52,031 nucleotides of DNA from an uncultured Lachnospiraceae bacterium (GCA_947630875.1 CANRJG010000011.1:1-52031); one strand, 5' to 3'; shown: positions 15,099 through 23,653, counted from the stretch's first letter. Notes: generated from the sequence alone by a model not told the origin. Translations and numbers: made by a program.

Positions 15099-16166
15099 TT
15101 ATAAACAATATTCCTTAACATAATTTGCAAAATACGGCAGAGCCAGAGAAATATATGCCTGGCGGCTTTCCAGAATCCCCCGTTTAATCAACCGATCCCT
15201 GTACATGGAATAATTGCCCGCTCTGTCGCCCATCAGGCGAAGCACTTCTTCTCTTTTGTACTCTTCTTTATCTACCAGAAGGGATGCTAAAAATCGGTCT
15301 GTCTCTGTCATTTCTTCCCATATTTTCTCATAGGAATAGGCGAATAGTTCCGCCTGGAAATCCGGAATGATATCTGCGAGGGTTTCCGTGCTTTTCTTTT
15401 TAAAATATAATACCCCAAGCTGCTGGAAAGCATATGCATATCCTTTCGTACATTTTGCCATTGTGCGAGCTTCATTGCTGTCAATGCAAAGCTGCTTTTT
15501 GTACATTTCCGCCATTCGTACCATGTTAAGCGGCTCTGTTTTTATCGTTGCTGCTCTTCTGAAGAAGGTGAGATTTTTGACGTTGCTCACTTCCTGTATA
15601 TTCTCATAAAGTCCTGTGCATACCAGATAAACAGGATAGTTTGCTCTCAGCCATCTTCCGTATTCCGAGGCAAATGTGATCATTTCCGGTGTTTTGGATA
15701 TTTCGTCGATACCGATCAGAACACGGTTTCCTTTTTTTTGTATCTGTTGAAGCATAGATTCTACCTCTACGCCGATATCAAAGAAATCATTTTCTTTTTT
15801 CGAAGAAAACCCGAATCCGCCCCCGCTTCCCAAAATGGTGGCGGAGACCGAAACGCCGGCATCCCTGATATTGCGTTTACCAAAACCTTCCTTGTGAAGC
15901 ATTGCGGCCATTTGTCCAAGCATATCTCTCGCAGGGCTTAGATCAAGAACAAGCCAGCCATTTTTTTTGTTGGATTCACTGCGCAGCTCCTCCTCAATTT
16001 TTGCGAGAATCACCGTTTTGCCTGAGCCTCTGACGCCGGTAATTTTGTATACAGATTCCGAAGGATTTTCATAGCTGAAATTATCCAGAATTTCCGCGGT
16101 TTTCGTTGTGGCGATATAGGTATATTCCGGCGCTTTGCTGAATGTGGTTGTAAATGGGTTTTGCAT
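15099..16166 (-). CDS. Stand-alone AAA ATPase with C-terminal winged-helix-like region
   Basis: A 355-residue protein with Walker A GVRGSGKT (about residues 44-51), Walker B VLIGIDEI (about 149-156), a sensor-like LVCTGLYENIQ, and a C-terminal region (about 280-345: REEVLRLMGDRAGNYSMYRDR then LIKRGILE) that looks like a winged helix. This is the layout of ORC/Cdc6- and STAND-like ATPases found as isolated genes in Clostridia and archaea. Function unknown. The promoter carries four or five phased copies of TTTATAC, so self-regulation through the winged helix is possible (inference). It is more AT-rich than dapB and gpmI beside it, which may indicate transfer. Confidence 0.8.
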   Translation of the reverse strand: MQNPFTTTFSKAPEYTYIATTKTAEILDNFSYENPSESVYKITGVRGSGKTVILAKIEEELRSESNKKNGWLVLDLSPARDMLGQMAAMLHKEGFGKRNIRDAGVSVSATILGSGGGFGFSSKKENDFFDIGVEVESMLQQIQKKGNRVLIGIDEISKTPEMITFASEYGRWLRANYPVYLVCTGLYENIQEVSNVKNLTFFRRAATIKTEPLNMVRMAEMYKKQLCIDSNEARTMAKCTKGYAYAFQQLGVLYFKKKSTETLADIIPDFQAELFAYSYEKIWEEMTETDRFLASLLVDKEEYKREEVLRLMGDRAGNYSMYRDRLIKRGILESRQAYISLALPYFANYVKEYCL

Positions 16167-16179
16167 GGATGCGTTCCTC

Positions 16180-16250
16180 TTTATACTTTTTATTATTCTT
16201 TATAGATTTTTATACTTTTTCTTGTATTTTATACTTCTTTATACTTTTTT
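16180..16250 (-). repeat. Helically phased TTTATAC repeats in the AAA ATPase promoter
   Basis: The heptamer TTTATAC (GTATAAA on the gene strand) starts at 16180, 16209, 16228 and 16238, with one variant TTTATAG at 16199. The spacing is 19, 10, 19, 10 bp, so a 29-bp unit is repeated and neighbouring sites fall close to whole or double helical turns. It ends 14 bp before the start codon. This looks like a cooperative operator. Confidence 0.75.
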
Positions 16251-16298
16251 GCAAGCAGAATCAGCGTGTGAATGAATCAGGCGTTAAATCATAGCGAA

Positions 16299-16338
16299 AA
16301 ACAGGGGAAGCAATGCATTTTGTGATCATTGCTTCCCC
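16299..16338 (-). terminator. Terminator of gpmI
   Basis: GGGGAAGCAATG / CATTGCTTCCCC (16304-16315 with 16327-16338) is followed on the minus strand by TGTTTTTC. Confidence 0.8.
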
Positions 16339-16388
16339 GTTTGTATGAATGGGAATATGTTTGTAATTTACGGCAAAAGGCCGCAGAA

Positions 16389-18041
16389 TCAATCAAATGT
16401 AATCAGCGATTCGCACCACATTTCCGGGGCTTCGTAGCCCAGCAGATTGACTGCGGTGGCCGCTACATTGGCAAGACCGAAGCTGCCTTCGTCGGCTTTG
16501 AGCTTGCAGCCGGTACCTGCCGCGTCATAGACGATGAAGGGCACGCGGTTTAAAGAATGGCTGGTCTTTGCCTTTGGTTTGCCGTCTGCCGAATATTTCG
16601 GTGCCTTGGTCTTTTTGTCCAGTTCGTACATTTCGTCCGCATTGCCGTGGTCGGCGGTGATCAGCGCAACGCCGTGAAGTTCGTCGATGACGTCTAAAAT
16701 CCGGCGCAGCTGCAGGTCCATGGCTTCCAGACCGCAGCGGGTTGCTTCATAGTTACCGGTGTGGCCTACCATATCGCCGTTGGGGAAGTTGACGCGGAAG
16801 CAGTCATATTTCCCGGAGCGCAGCGCTTCAATCAGCGCATCGGTAATCTCGGCGCATTTCATCCAGGGACGCTGTTCGAAGGGAACCACGTCGGAGGGAA
16901 TCTCCACGTAGGTTTCCAAGGCCTCGCTGAATTTTCCGCTGCGGTTGCCGTTCCAGAAGTAGGTCACATGACCGTATTTCTGTGTTTCGGAGATGGCGTA
17001 GGAGCGGATGCCGGTGGCGGCAAGATACTCGCCCATGGTATTGGAAATTTCCGGCGGCGATACGAGATAGTTTTTCGGAATATGCAGGTCGCCGTCATAT
17101 TCCAGCATACCGGCATAGACGACCTCCGGTACAAATTTCCGGTCAAATTTATCAAAGTCCGGACCGCCTTCAAAGGCACGGGAGATTTCCAGCGCGCGGT
17201 CGCCCCGGAAGTTATAGAAAATCACGCTGTCGCCGTCTTGGATCTTTCCGACGGGTTCACCGTTTTCTGCAATGACAAATGCAGGCAGATCCTGATCCAG
17301 CACGGGGGCTTCTGCCCGGTAGGCTTCGATGGCTTCCTGCGCGGATGCAAACTGTCTGCCTTCCCCAAGGACATGGCACTGCCAGCCCCGTTCCACCATG
17401 GACCAGTTGGCTTCATAGCGGTCCATGGTAATGTTCATACGGCCGCCGCCGGATGCGATTTTGATATCAAAGTTTTCATCCCGGAGACCGCCGATAAATT
17501 CCTCAAAGGGAAGGACATATTCCAGGGCGGAGGTCTCGCCTACGTCTCTGCCGTCCAACAGCGTGTGAATGCGCACACGGCGGATGCCTTCTTCTTTTGC
17601 GCGAACGATCATCGCTTTCAGATGGTCGATGTGGGAATGTACATTTCCATCGGAAAACAGACCGAGAAAATGCAGTGTTCCGTCATGATCTTTCACGTTG
17701 GCAACCACACGCTGCCAGGTGTCGGAAGCAAACAGCTTGCCGGATTCGATGGACTGGGTGACCAGTTTAGCGCCCTGCGCGAAGACCTGACCGGAGCCCA
17801 GTGCATTGTGGCCCACCTCGGAGTTGCCCATGTCGTCGTCTGTGGGCAGTCCGACGGCAACGCCGTGGGCGCGGAGGGTAACGTTGGGATAATCGGAAAG
17901 CAGCGCGTCCAGCGTGGGGGTGTAGCTTTCGCTGACGGCGTTTCCGGGGCCTTTTGCGGTGAGTCCCACGCCGTCCATGACAATGGTAAGTACAGGGCCT
18001 TTGACCCCGTCAAATTTTGCGTTCTTTTTCAATGCCTGCAT
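16389..18041 (-). CDS. gpmI: 2,3-bisphosphoglycerate-independent phosphoglycerate mutase
   Basis: The 550-residue enzyme interconverts 3- and 2-phosphoglycerate in glycolysis using Mn2+. It shows the alkaline-phosphatase-superfamily metal sites: VLTIVMDGVG at the N terminus, the nucleophile Ser in DDDMGNSEVGHN, HSHIDHLKA, and the C-terminal ITADHGNADEM and KTSHSLNRVPF. It is about 40 residues longer than the usual 510, mainly as small insertions. The start has AAAGGAAT 8 nt upstream. Single gene with its own promoter and terminator. Confidence 0.96.
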   Translation of the reverse strand: MQALKKNAKFDGVKGPVLTIVMDGVGLTAKGPGNAVSESYTPTLDALLSDYPNVTLRAHGVAVGLPTDDDMGNSEVGHNALGSGQVFAQGAKLVTQSIESGKLFASDTWQRVVANVKDHDGTLHFLGLFSDGNVHSHIDHLKAMIVRAKEEGIRRVRIHTLLDGRDVGETSALEYVLPFEEFIGGLRDENFDIKIASGGGRMNITMDRYEANWSMVERGWQCHVLGEGRQFASAQEAIEAYRAEAPVLDQDLPAFVIAENGEPVGKIQDGDSVIFYNFRGDRALEISRAFEGGPDFDKFDRKFVPEVVYAGMLEYDGDLHIPKNYLVSPPEISNTMGEYLAATGIRSYAISETQKYGHVTYFWNGNRSGKFSEALETYVEIPSDVVPFEQRPWMKCAEITDALIEALRSGKYDCFRVNFPNGDMVGHTGNYEATRCGLEAMDLQLRRILDVIDELHGVALITADHGNADEMYELDKKTKAPKYSADGKPKAKTSHSLNRVPFIVYDAAGTGCKLKADEGSFGLANVAATAVNLLGYEAPEMWCESLITFD

Positions 18042-18107
18042 TGGTAAATATTCCTTTCATAGCCGCTTTTGGCGGTTGTTTTTTCATGACTTGGAAAGTC
18101 TGGTTTC

Positions 18108-18135
18108 ATTATATAACACCTTGAACAAGTTGCAA
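18108..18135 (-). promoter_or_regulatory. gpmI promoter
   Basis: On the minus strand TTGCAA (18130-18135), 16-bp spacer, TATAAT (18108-18113). Confidence 0.55.
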
Positions 18136-18235
18136 GGGTTTTTTTACAGGTCACGGTGCAGGTTTTAGGAAGAAAATATTTTGAAAAAATATTTTTTAAA
18201 CTGCGGCGGCTATTTATGGCGGGAAATTCATGTGT

Positions 18236-18297
18236 TATAATGCAGGTAAATCATGGCAGGGACGCCCTTTCGGGGGGCCGGAAGGAAGGAGGGACGC
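18236..18297 (+). promoter_or_regulatory. -10 element and GC-rich leader of the MutS-like pair
   Basis: TATAAT at 18236-18241 (no clear -35) is followed within about 15 nt by GGCAGGGACGCCCTTT and a G6 run (18255-18280), which folds into a short hairpin directly before the GAAGGAAGGAGG ribosome binding site. Its first half resembles the leader blocks before hdrB and nrdD. Confidence 0.45.
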
Positions 18298-18299
18298 AT

Positions 18300-19817
18300 A
18301 TGGAGGCGTTCAGTATTTTAGATCCAAGAAAACCGGAGCAGGAGATTTCCTATATGCCCGGATATTTTCGGGATCTGAATCTGGATCAGCTGCTGCAGCA
18401 GATCAAAGAGCAGGCACCGGTATATGATATTGAAGCGTTTTTTTACCGGATGCCGGAGGATGCTGACTGGGAGCGGTACCGCAGGCAGATCTATACGGAC
18501 GTAAAGCAGCCGGAAGTGTATGCGTGCCTGGAACGTTTTTCCGAAACCATGCGCCGGTCCGGCGAATATATCAATCATCAGGCCGCTGTGGAAAATCCGA
18601 TGCAGAAAAATGCATGGTATGCTTCCGCCGTATACAACTACTGCAAAGCGGTATGCGAGCTGCAGGCGGAACTGTCCCGGCTGCCGGTGGCTTCCGACGG
18701 ACTGCGGCGGTTTTCGGCATATTTAAATAATTATGTAAACCAAGAGGATTTCGCTAAGTGTAAAACGGCGGCATATCAGATGCAGCAGGAGATGGACGGC
18801 TTTCAGCTGATTCTGGTGATTGAAAACAACCGGCTGACCGTTACGCCGGGCAAGGCAGAAGGGGCTTATGCGGATTTCTTAGGAGAACCCGGCACTTGCA
18901 GCAGTCCCTTTGCGGGAGATATGACGCAGTCGGGGCTGGAGGAAGAAATCTTTGCCATTTACCGGAAGAAATATCCGGCGCTGTTTGATGGGATTTTGAA
19001 ATTCGCAAAGGAGTTTCCGGACTTCGAGGACGCAGCCATCCGCCGGTTTGAAAAAGAGATTCAGTATTATCTGGCATTTTATCGTTTTGAGGAAAAATGG
19101 AAAGAGCGGGGCTTTACATTCTGCGTGCCGGACAGAAATCCGGCCCGGGATATGCAGGCGAAGGGGCTGTATGATCTGGCGCTGGCCTGTTCCAATTATC
19201 TGCGGGACAAGCCGGTGGTCAGCAACGATTTTGTCTATCATCCGGGAGAAGCCTTTTTTGTGGTCAACGGGCCGAATCAGGGGGGAAAAACTACCTTTGC
19301 CCGGAGTCTGGGGCAGCTGGTCTATTTCAGCAAAATGGGACTGGACGTTCCGGCGGAGCAGGCAAATATCCATGACTTCGGCAGCCTGCTGACCCATTTT
19401 TCCGTAGAGGAAAGTATGGAAACCGGACGTGGAAAGCTGATGGAAGAGCTGGACCGTCTGGCGCCGATGATGGAAAAAGAGGCGGAAGGCGCTTTTGTGA
19501 TTATCAACGAGCTGTTTACCACGGCGGCTCATTATGACGGCTGTATTATGGGCGCCCGGGTGCTGCAGCATTTTATCGGCAATCATTGCCGGGGAATTTA
19601 TGTGACCCATCTGAAGGAGCTGGGGGAAGCAGTGGAAGGCGTGGTGACCATGACGGCCATGCTGGATGAGCGAGACGGCACCCACAGAAGAACCTATCAG
19701 ATTTTGCGGCATGCGCCGCTGGATATGGGGTACGCGGAAGATATCGTGGAGAAATACGGACTGAAATATGACAGCCTGCGTGCGCGGCTGGAAACGGAAA
19801 AGGAGGGCTGGCATTGA
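18300..19817 (+). CDS. MutS-like ATPase, first of a pair
   Basis: Start chosen at 18300 (MEAFSILDPRKPEQE) on the strong AAGGAAGGAGGG site; the upstream frame is leader. The 505-residue protein has no mismatch-recognition (domain I) region. Its C-terminal third is a MutS domain V ATPase: Walker A NGPNQGGKTT at about residue 321, then IINELFTTA at about 400 where MutS has LLDE, and YVTHLKELG. The Walker B Asp is thus Asn, while the Glu stays. The N-terminal part is helical and may form lever/clamp regions. It overlaps the next, related gene by 4 nt, which suggests a heterodimer. Role unknown; mismatch repair proper is unlikely. Confidence 0.8.
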   Translation: MEAFSILDPRKPEQEISYMPGYFRDLNLDQLLQQIKEQAPVYDIEAFFYRMPEDADWERYRRQIYTDVKQPEVYACLERFSETMRRSGEYINHQAAVENPMQKNAWYASAVYNYCKAVCELQAELSRLPVASDGLRRFSAYLNNYVNQEDFAKCKTAAYQMQQEMDGFQLILVIENNRLTVTPGKAEGAYADFLGEPGTCSSPFAGDMTQSGLEEEIFAIYRKKYPALFDGILKFAKEFPDFEDAAIRRFEKEIQYYLAFYRFEEKWKERGFTFCVPDRNPARDMQAKGLYDLALACSNYLRDKPVVSNDFVYHPGEAFFVVNGPNQGGKTTFARSLGQLVYFSKMGLDVPAEQANIHDFGSLLTHFSVEESMETGRGKLMEELDRLAPMMEKEAEGAFVIINELFTTAAHYDGCIMGARVLQHFIGNHCRGIYVTHLKELGEAVEGVVTMTAMLDERDGTHRRTYQILRHAPLDMGYAEDIVEKYGLKYDSLRARLETEKEGWH

Positions 19818-21454
19818 AGGTCCATTTACTGTATGCGGATCGGGAATGGAAAGGTGTCCGTTCCTATTATGACAGTGAAAGCATCGTCAGCGATCTGGGA
19901 CTGACGGCCTTGTTTCGGGCAGCCTCCCGGGACCAGGAAAAAAAGAAAGGCGCGGTGCTCAAAGCCGAGGCAGCCGACGAGCATCTGGGCGAGGTGCTCA
20001 AAAAAGTCATGCTGGCGCCGCTGTATACGCCGGAGGAAATCTATTACCGGCAGGCAGTACTGCAGGATTTCATCCGGGACGAGGCTTTTACAAAGCAGCT
20101 GTATGAACTGTCCGCGGATATGATGGAGCGCTGGGAACGGCTGGGGAAGCGTGAAATGGAAAAACCCGGCGGCGCCGGCGTCAGAGAACGGGGAATTCGG
20201 CTGATTACGCAGGTGAAACTGCTGCATCTGTTTGTCAATGTACTGACGGCACTGAAAGCGCTGTGCCTGGACCACAGACCACAGTTTCAGTCGGAAGGGC
20301 TGCAGCGCTTTGCAGACGGATTTTTGGAGGCCTTCTCGGAGGAACAGGAAGAAAAACTGCGGACGGTACTGGAGGATATCACCTTTTTCTGTGATGGGGA
20401 GGAGGAATATTCTCTGATGGGAAGCGGCACCAATGAGGTGCATCAGACCCGTATGGTACTGTCCTGCCAGGTGGAAAACGGACTGAAACTGGGGCAGATC
20501 ACGCTGGATTCCATGGAAACGCTGCACAAAAAATTCCGGAAGGTCCGGGCAAAGATGACTTTATCCGAAAAGATGAAAATGACATTTGCCGCAGAGCCGA
20601 CCACGATCTTGAAAAACGTGGATCTGCTGGAGGATCTTTCCCGGCTGGAAACCCGGGTGGTGGAGTATGTGCTGCATGTTTTCCAGCCGTTTATGAATCA
20701 GTGCCGGCAGTTTTTTGAGCAGCTGTACTTTCAGAGCGCGTTTTACCGCGCCTGCTACAATCTGTATGTGCGCAGCAGCGGGGCCAAGCTCTCCCTCTGC
20801 TATCCGAAGGTCTGTGAAACGGACTGCCTGCATTTTGAAAATCTGACGGAGTATTCCATGGCGACTTACCGGAACATGGTGCCGGTGGGGAATGACGGGG
20901 ATATCCGCAGCAAAATGCTGCTGATCGTCACCGGTGCGAATCAGGGCGGCAAGTCCACCTTCCTGCGCAGCTTAGGGGTAGCGCAGATCATGATGCAGTG
21001 CGGCATGTTTGTCAGCGCCAACTGTTTCGAAAGCGGCATTTTCCCGCATTTCTTTCCGCATTTTACCAGGCGGGAGGACAGCGCCATGAACAGCGGACGG
21101 CTGGATGAGGAACTGGGACGGATCGACCGGATCATCGCCCATCTGGGCAAGGATTCCATTGTGCTGTTAAATGAATCCTTTGCCACGACAACGGAAGAGG
21201 AAGGCTCGGATATCGCCTATGATATTATACGTGCATTGACGGAAGCAGGGGTCAAGGTGCTGACGGTGACGCATCTGCTTTCCTTTGCCCGCCGGGTTTA
21301 TGAGGAAAATCGTTCGGAAGTGGAATTTTTATGCGCCGAGCGCACGGAAGACGGCCGGCGGACCTATAAAATGATACAAAGCGCACCGGAACTGACCAGC
21401 TTTGGTCTGGATCTGTATGATCAGATTATTCCGGCGCAGCCGGTTTCTGACTGA
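19814..21454 (+). CDS. MutS-like ATPase, second of a pair
   Basis: Starts at TTG 19814 inside the stop of the first gene (TTGA overlap), with AGGAGGG 8 nt upstream, so the two are translationally coupled. The 546-residue protein is a distant paralogue: helical N-terminal region, then domain V with Walker A TGANQGGKST at about residue 373, a MutS-like RREDSAMNSGRLDEEL segment (about 416-431), LLNESFATTTEEEG at about 450 and TVTHLLSFA. Again Asn replaces the Walker B Asp. No Smr nuclease domain is present, so it is not MutS2. Probably acts with its partner on DNA structures or as a clamp; this is inference. Confidence 0.8.
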   Translation: MKVHLLYADREWKGVRSYYDSESIVSDLGLTALFRAASRDQEKKKGAVLKAEAADEHLGEVLKKVMLAPLYTPEEIYYRQAVLQDFIRDEAFTKQLYELSADMMERWERLGKREMEKPGGAGVRERGIRLITQVKLLHLFVNVLTALKALCLDHRPQFQSEGLQRFADGFLEAFSEEQEEKLRTVLEDITFFCDGEEEYSLMGSGTNEVHQTRMVLSCQVENGLKLGQITLDSMETLHKKFRKVRAKMTLSEKMKMTFAAEPTTILKNVDLLEDLSRLETRVVEYVLHVFQPFMNQCRQFFEQLYFQSAFYRACYNLYVRSSGAKLSLCYPKVCETDCLHFENLTEYSMATYRNMVPVGNDGDIRSKMLLIVTGANQGGKSTFLRSLGVAQIMMQCGMFVSANCFESGIFPHFFPHFTRREDSAMNSGRLDEELGRIDRIIAHLGKDSIVLLNESFATTTEEEGSDIAYDIIRALTEAGVKVLTVTHLLSFARRVYEENRSEVEFLCAERTEDGRRTYKMIQSAPELTSFGLDLYDQIIPAQPVSD

Positions 21455-21500
21455 TTTCAAAAACGGCGAAGGGGCAGGCGTGCCCGGTCATATCAAATGA

Positions 21501-21557
21501 AAATCCCCCTGCATGATTCAGGCGATGGAAAAGCCTTGAATGGATGCAGGGGGATTT
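21501..21557. terminator. Large terminator hairpin between convergent genes
   Basis: A perfect 14-bp stem (21501-21514 with 21544-21557, AAATCCCCCTGCAT) encloses a second stem (TTCAGGC / GCCTTGAA). It separates the MutS-like pair from the convergent Nudix gene. Confidence 0.75.
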
Positions 21558-21578
21558 ATTATGTAGTGTTTATTTTTT

Positions 21579-21998
21579 TCATTTCCCGCGCAAAAACTGA
21601 TCCGCTGCCTGCAGGATTTTCCTGCTGCCTTCAAACTGGAAAACGGCCATGGCGGCTTCATAGCGCATCAGAGAGGCGCTGCGCAGCTCTTCTTTTTGAA
21701 TACGGATCGTCTGCTTGTCATAGGTCGCCGCATAATAAACCACACGCTTGGTCACACCCGGTTTCCGCGGGAGCGGATAGGTATCTTCGATTCGAAATGC
21801 AGGATCGATCTCCACCTGCAGACCGGTTTCTTCGTATATTTCCCGCAAAGCGGTTTCGATTTCCGTTTCATTTCCCTCCATGTGGCCTTTGGGAAATCCA
21901 TAAATGCCCTCCCGAGATTGAATGATCAGATAAAGAATTTCATTATTCCTGCGGGTAAAAACCACTGCGCCGCAGGAAATTTCATATTTGTTTGTCAT
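21579..21998 (-). CDS. Nudix hydrolase (diadenosine tetraphosphatase-like)
   Basis: A 139-residue protein with a complete Nudix box GHMEGNETEIETALREIYEE plus TGL (about residues 38-60, GX5EX7REUXEEXGU). The start (YEISCGAVVF) and the YGFPKGH before the box resemble the Ap4A hydrolase branch, which cleaves dinucleoside polyphosphates. Substrate is inferred only. Normal length. AAGGAGGCGC precedes the ATG. The upstream region is unusually structured. Confidence 0.85.
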   Translation of the reverse strand: MTNKYEISCGAVVFTRRNNEILYLIIQSREGIYGFPKGHMEGNETEIETALREIYEETGLQVEIDPAFRIEDTYPLPRKPGVTKRVVYYAATYDKQTIRIQKEELRSASLMRYEAAMAVFQFEGSRKILQAADQFLRGK

Positions 21999-22030
21999 CC
22001 GTGCGCCTCCTTAGCTGTACGTATTTTGAA

Positions 22031-22108
22031 AATGATGCCCTACGGATTGCATTCCCTGATATGCGAGCATATCAGGATTGTGAGACTTTCACCCCTGGCA
22101 TCATTGTA
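22031..22108 (-). promoter_or_regulatory. Nested inverted repeats and promoter element upstream of the Nudix gene
   Basis: AATGATGCC (22097-22105 on the minus strand) pairs with GGCATCATT (22031-22039). Inside are a perfect 10-bp hairpin CCTGATATGC/GCATATCAGG with a 2-nt gap (22055-22076) and a small GTGA/TCAC stem, giving a three-way-junction shape. A promoter TTGACG (22126-22131)-N17-TACAAT (22103-22108) overlaps the outer arm; a second possible promoter TTTGCA (22203-22208)-N17-TATAAT (22180-22185) would place the whole structure in the RNA. I recognise no known riboswitch class. Confidence 0.5.
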
Positions 22109-22182
22109 TGAAAAAATCAGGGAATCGTCAATCTATTTGCCCGGAAGGTTTGCTGTTAAACGCTGCAAAATTAATAGAAATT

Positions 22183-22240
22183 ATAAACTTTATGTATTTA
22201 AGTGCAAATACTTGATTGATTTTAAAGTTTATGCTATGCT
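22183..22240 (+). promoter_or_regulatory. Promoter and inverted repeats upstream of the AAA_14 ATPase gene
   Basis: TTGATT (22212-22217), 17-bp spacer, TATGCT (22235-22240). ATAAACTTTA (22183-22192) and TAAAGTTTAT (22223-22232) form a perfect 10-bp inverted repeat; GTATTT (22194-22199) and AAATAC (22206-22211) form an inner one. The right arm fills the promoter spacer, as an operator would. Confidence 0.55.
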
Positions 22241-22267
22241 ATCTGTACATAACAGGAGGGGTATGCC

Positions 22268-23587
22268 ATGATTGGATCGCACAAATTAAAAGACAGAGAT
22301 CATTACCTCAATCAACTGATCGGGTTTCAGGATACCGAACCCGTAAAAGTGATCACAGGCATTCGGCGATGCGGAAAATCCAGCCTTTTGAAACTGATGG
22401 CTGCACATTTGACAGAAACGGGAATTTTGCCAGAACAGATCGTGGAAATGAACTTTGAGTCCAATGTGTTTCGAAAAATGTCTGCGGATGACGTTTACAC
22501 TTATGTAAAGCAGGAAATGGTACCGGGGAAACGCATGTATTTGTTTTTGGATGAAATTCAGCGAATCGAAGCATGGGAGGATGCGGTGAATGCACTGCGG
22601 GTGGATTTGGACTGCGATATTTATGTCACCGGTTCTAATGCATATCTGCTTTCCTCCGAATATTCCACCTATCTTTCCGGCAGATGTGTGGAGATTAAGA
22701 TGCTGCCTCTTTCATTTCGCGAGTTCCTTTCTTTCCACGATTTTGAAGTGCGGGAAGTCCGGAGTGTGTTTGGCGGCACACATAAACAGATCCTTGATCA
22801 GAATGGGGAACGTTATGAACTGCGGGAAGCCTTTGACGCATTTATGCGTTTCGGCGGAATGCCGGGTGTTGCCGAAGTAGGATTCGACCAGGAAAAAGCG
22901 CTTGCTCTTCTGGATGGAATCTACTCTACGGTTGTGGTTCGGGATATTCTGGAGCGGGAAAAACGACGGGGACAGAAACGGATTACAGATCCGATCCTGC
23001 TTCGTAAGATCATCATGTTTCTTGCAGATAATATCGGCGCTAATATTTCGATGACATCCATTGGCAATACATTGATGAGCGAAGGCTTGCTTACGGAGGG
23101 AAAGCGAAAAAGCGCGCCCAGTACGCATACAGTGCAGGCCTATGTCCATGCACTGATGGAAAGCTATTTCTTTTATGAAATCAAACGGTTTGACATCAAG
23201 GGAAAAGATTATCTCCGGACCCTTGGTAAGTATTATATTGTGGATATTGCACTGCGAAATTACCTGCTGGGGTTTCGAAATCGGGACAGCGGTCATGCCA
23301 TTGAAAATGTTGTTTATTTTGAATTGCTGCGCCGGGGATATGACGTTGCAATCGGAAAAATTAATAACATGGAGGTAGATTTCATCGCAACTGCCGCAGA
23401 GGAAAGGAAATATATCCAAGTGACGGAATCCATGAACAGTGCAGACGTGAGAAAACGTGAGCTTGCGCCCCTGCAAAAAATACGTGATAATTACGAAAAA
23501 ATCGTGCTGTCACTGGATCCGGGGATGGAAAACTCCTATGAAGGGATTAAATCTGAAAACCTGATTGATTGGCTGCTCGCGGAGTAA
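22268..23587 (+). CDS. AAA_14 / DUF4143 family ATPase
   Basis: A 439-residue protein with Walker A TGIRRCGKSS (about residues 35-44), Walker B MYLFLDEIQ (about 91-99), YVTGSNAYLLSSEYSTYLSGR, and a C-terminal DUF4143 region (about 200-400) ending in the NMEVDFIA segment that resembles a PD-(D/E)XK nuclease core. This family is common as single genes in gut anaerobes and often lies in variable regions; function is unsettled. Start at 22268 has AGGAGGGG. It is more AT-rich than its neighbours and has operator-like repeats upstream, so a recently acquired self-regulated gene is plausible. Confidence 0.88.
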   Translation: MIGSHKLKDRDHYLNQLIGFQDTEPVKVITGIRRCGKSSLLKLMAAHLTETGILPEQIVEMNFESNVFRKMSADDVYTYVKQEMVPGKRMYLFLDEIQRIEAWEDAVNALRVDLDCDIYVTGSNAYLLSSEYSTYLSGRCVEIKMLPLSFREFLSFHDFEVREVRSVFGGTHKQILDQNGERYELREAFDAFMRFGGMPGVAEVGFDQEKALALLDGIYSTVVVRDILEREKRRGQKRITDPILLRKIIMFLADNIGANISMTSIGNTLMSEGLLTEGKRKSAPSTHTVQAYVHALMESYFFYEIKRFDIKGKDYLRTLGKYYIVDIALRNYLLGFRNRDSGHAIENVVYFELLRRGYDVAIGKINNMEVDFIATAAEERKYIQVTESMNSADVRKRELAPLQKIRDNYEKIVLSLDPGMENSYEGIKSENLIDWLLAE

Positions 23588-23653
23588 GATTGTTATTGCA
23601 GGATGCGCAGCCGTTGCTCCGGGCATTCAGATATTATTGGAGGAATATGAAAA

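Noticed and set aside
16180..16250. Plasmid-type replication iterons
   Set aside because: Repeats are only 7 bp, there is no replication initiator gene or DnaA box cluster, and the array sits on the promoter of the ATPase gene.
18156..18299. 48-codon N-terminal extension of the first MutS-like protein
   Set aside because: This stretch holds the TATAAT and the leader; the strong ribosome binding site directs initiation at 18300.
22040..22100. TPP or FMN riboswitch before the Nudix gene
   Set aside because: AGGGGTGAAAG looked familiar, but the other conserved blocks of both classes (for TPP, CTGAGA and ACCTGATCTGG; for FMN, the GCCGAC block) are missing or out of order.
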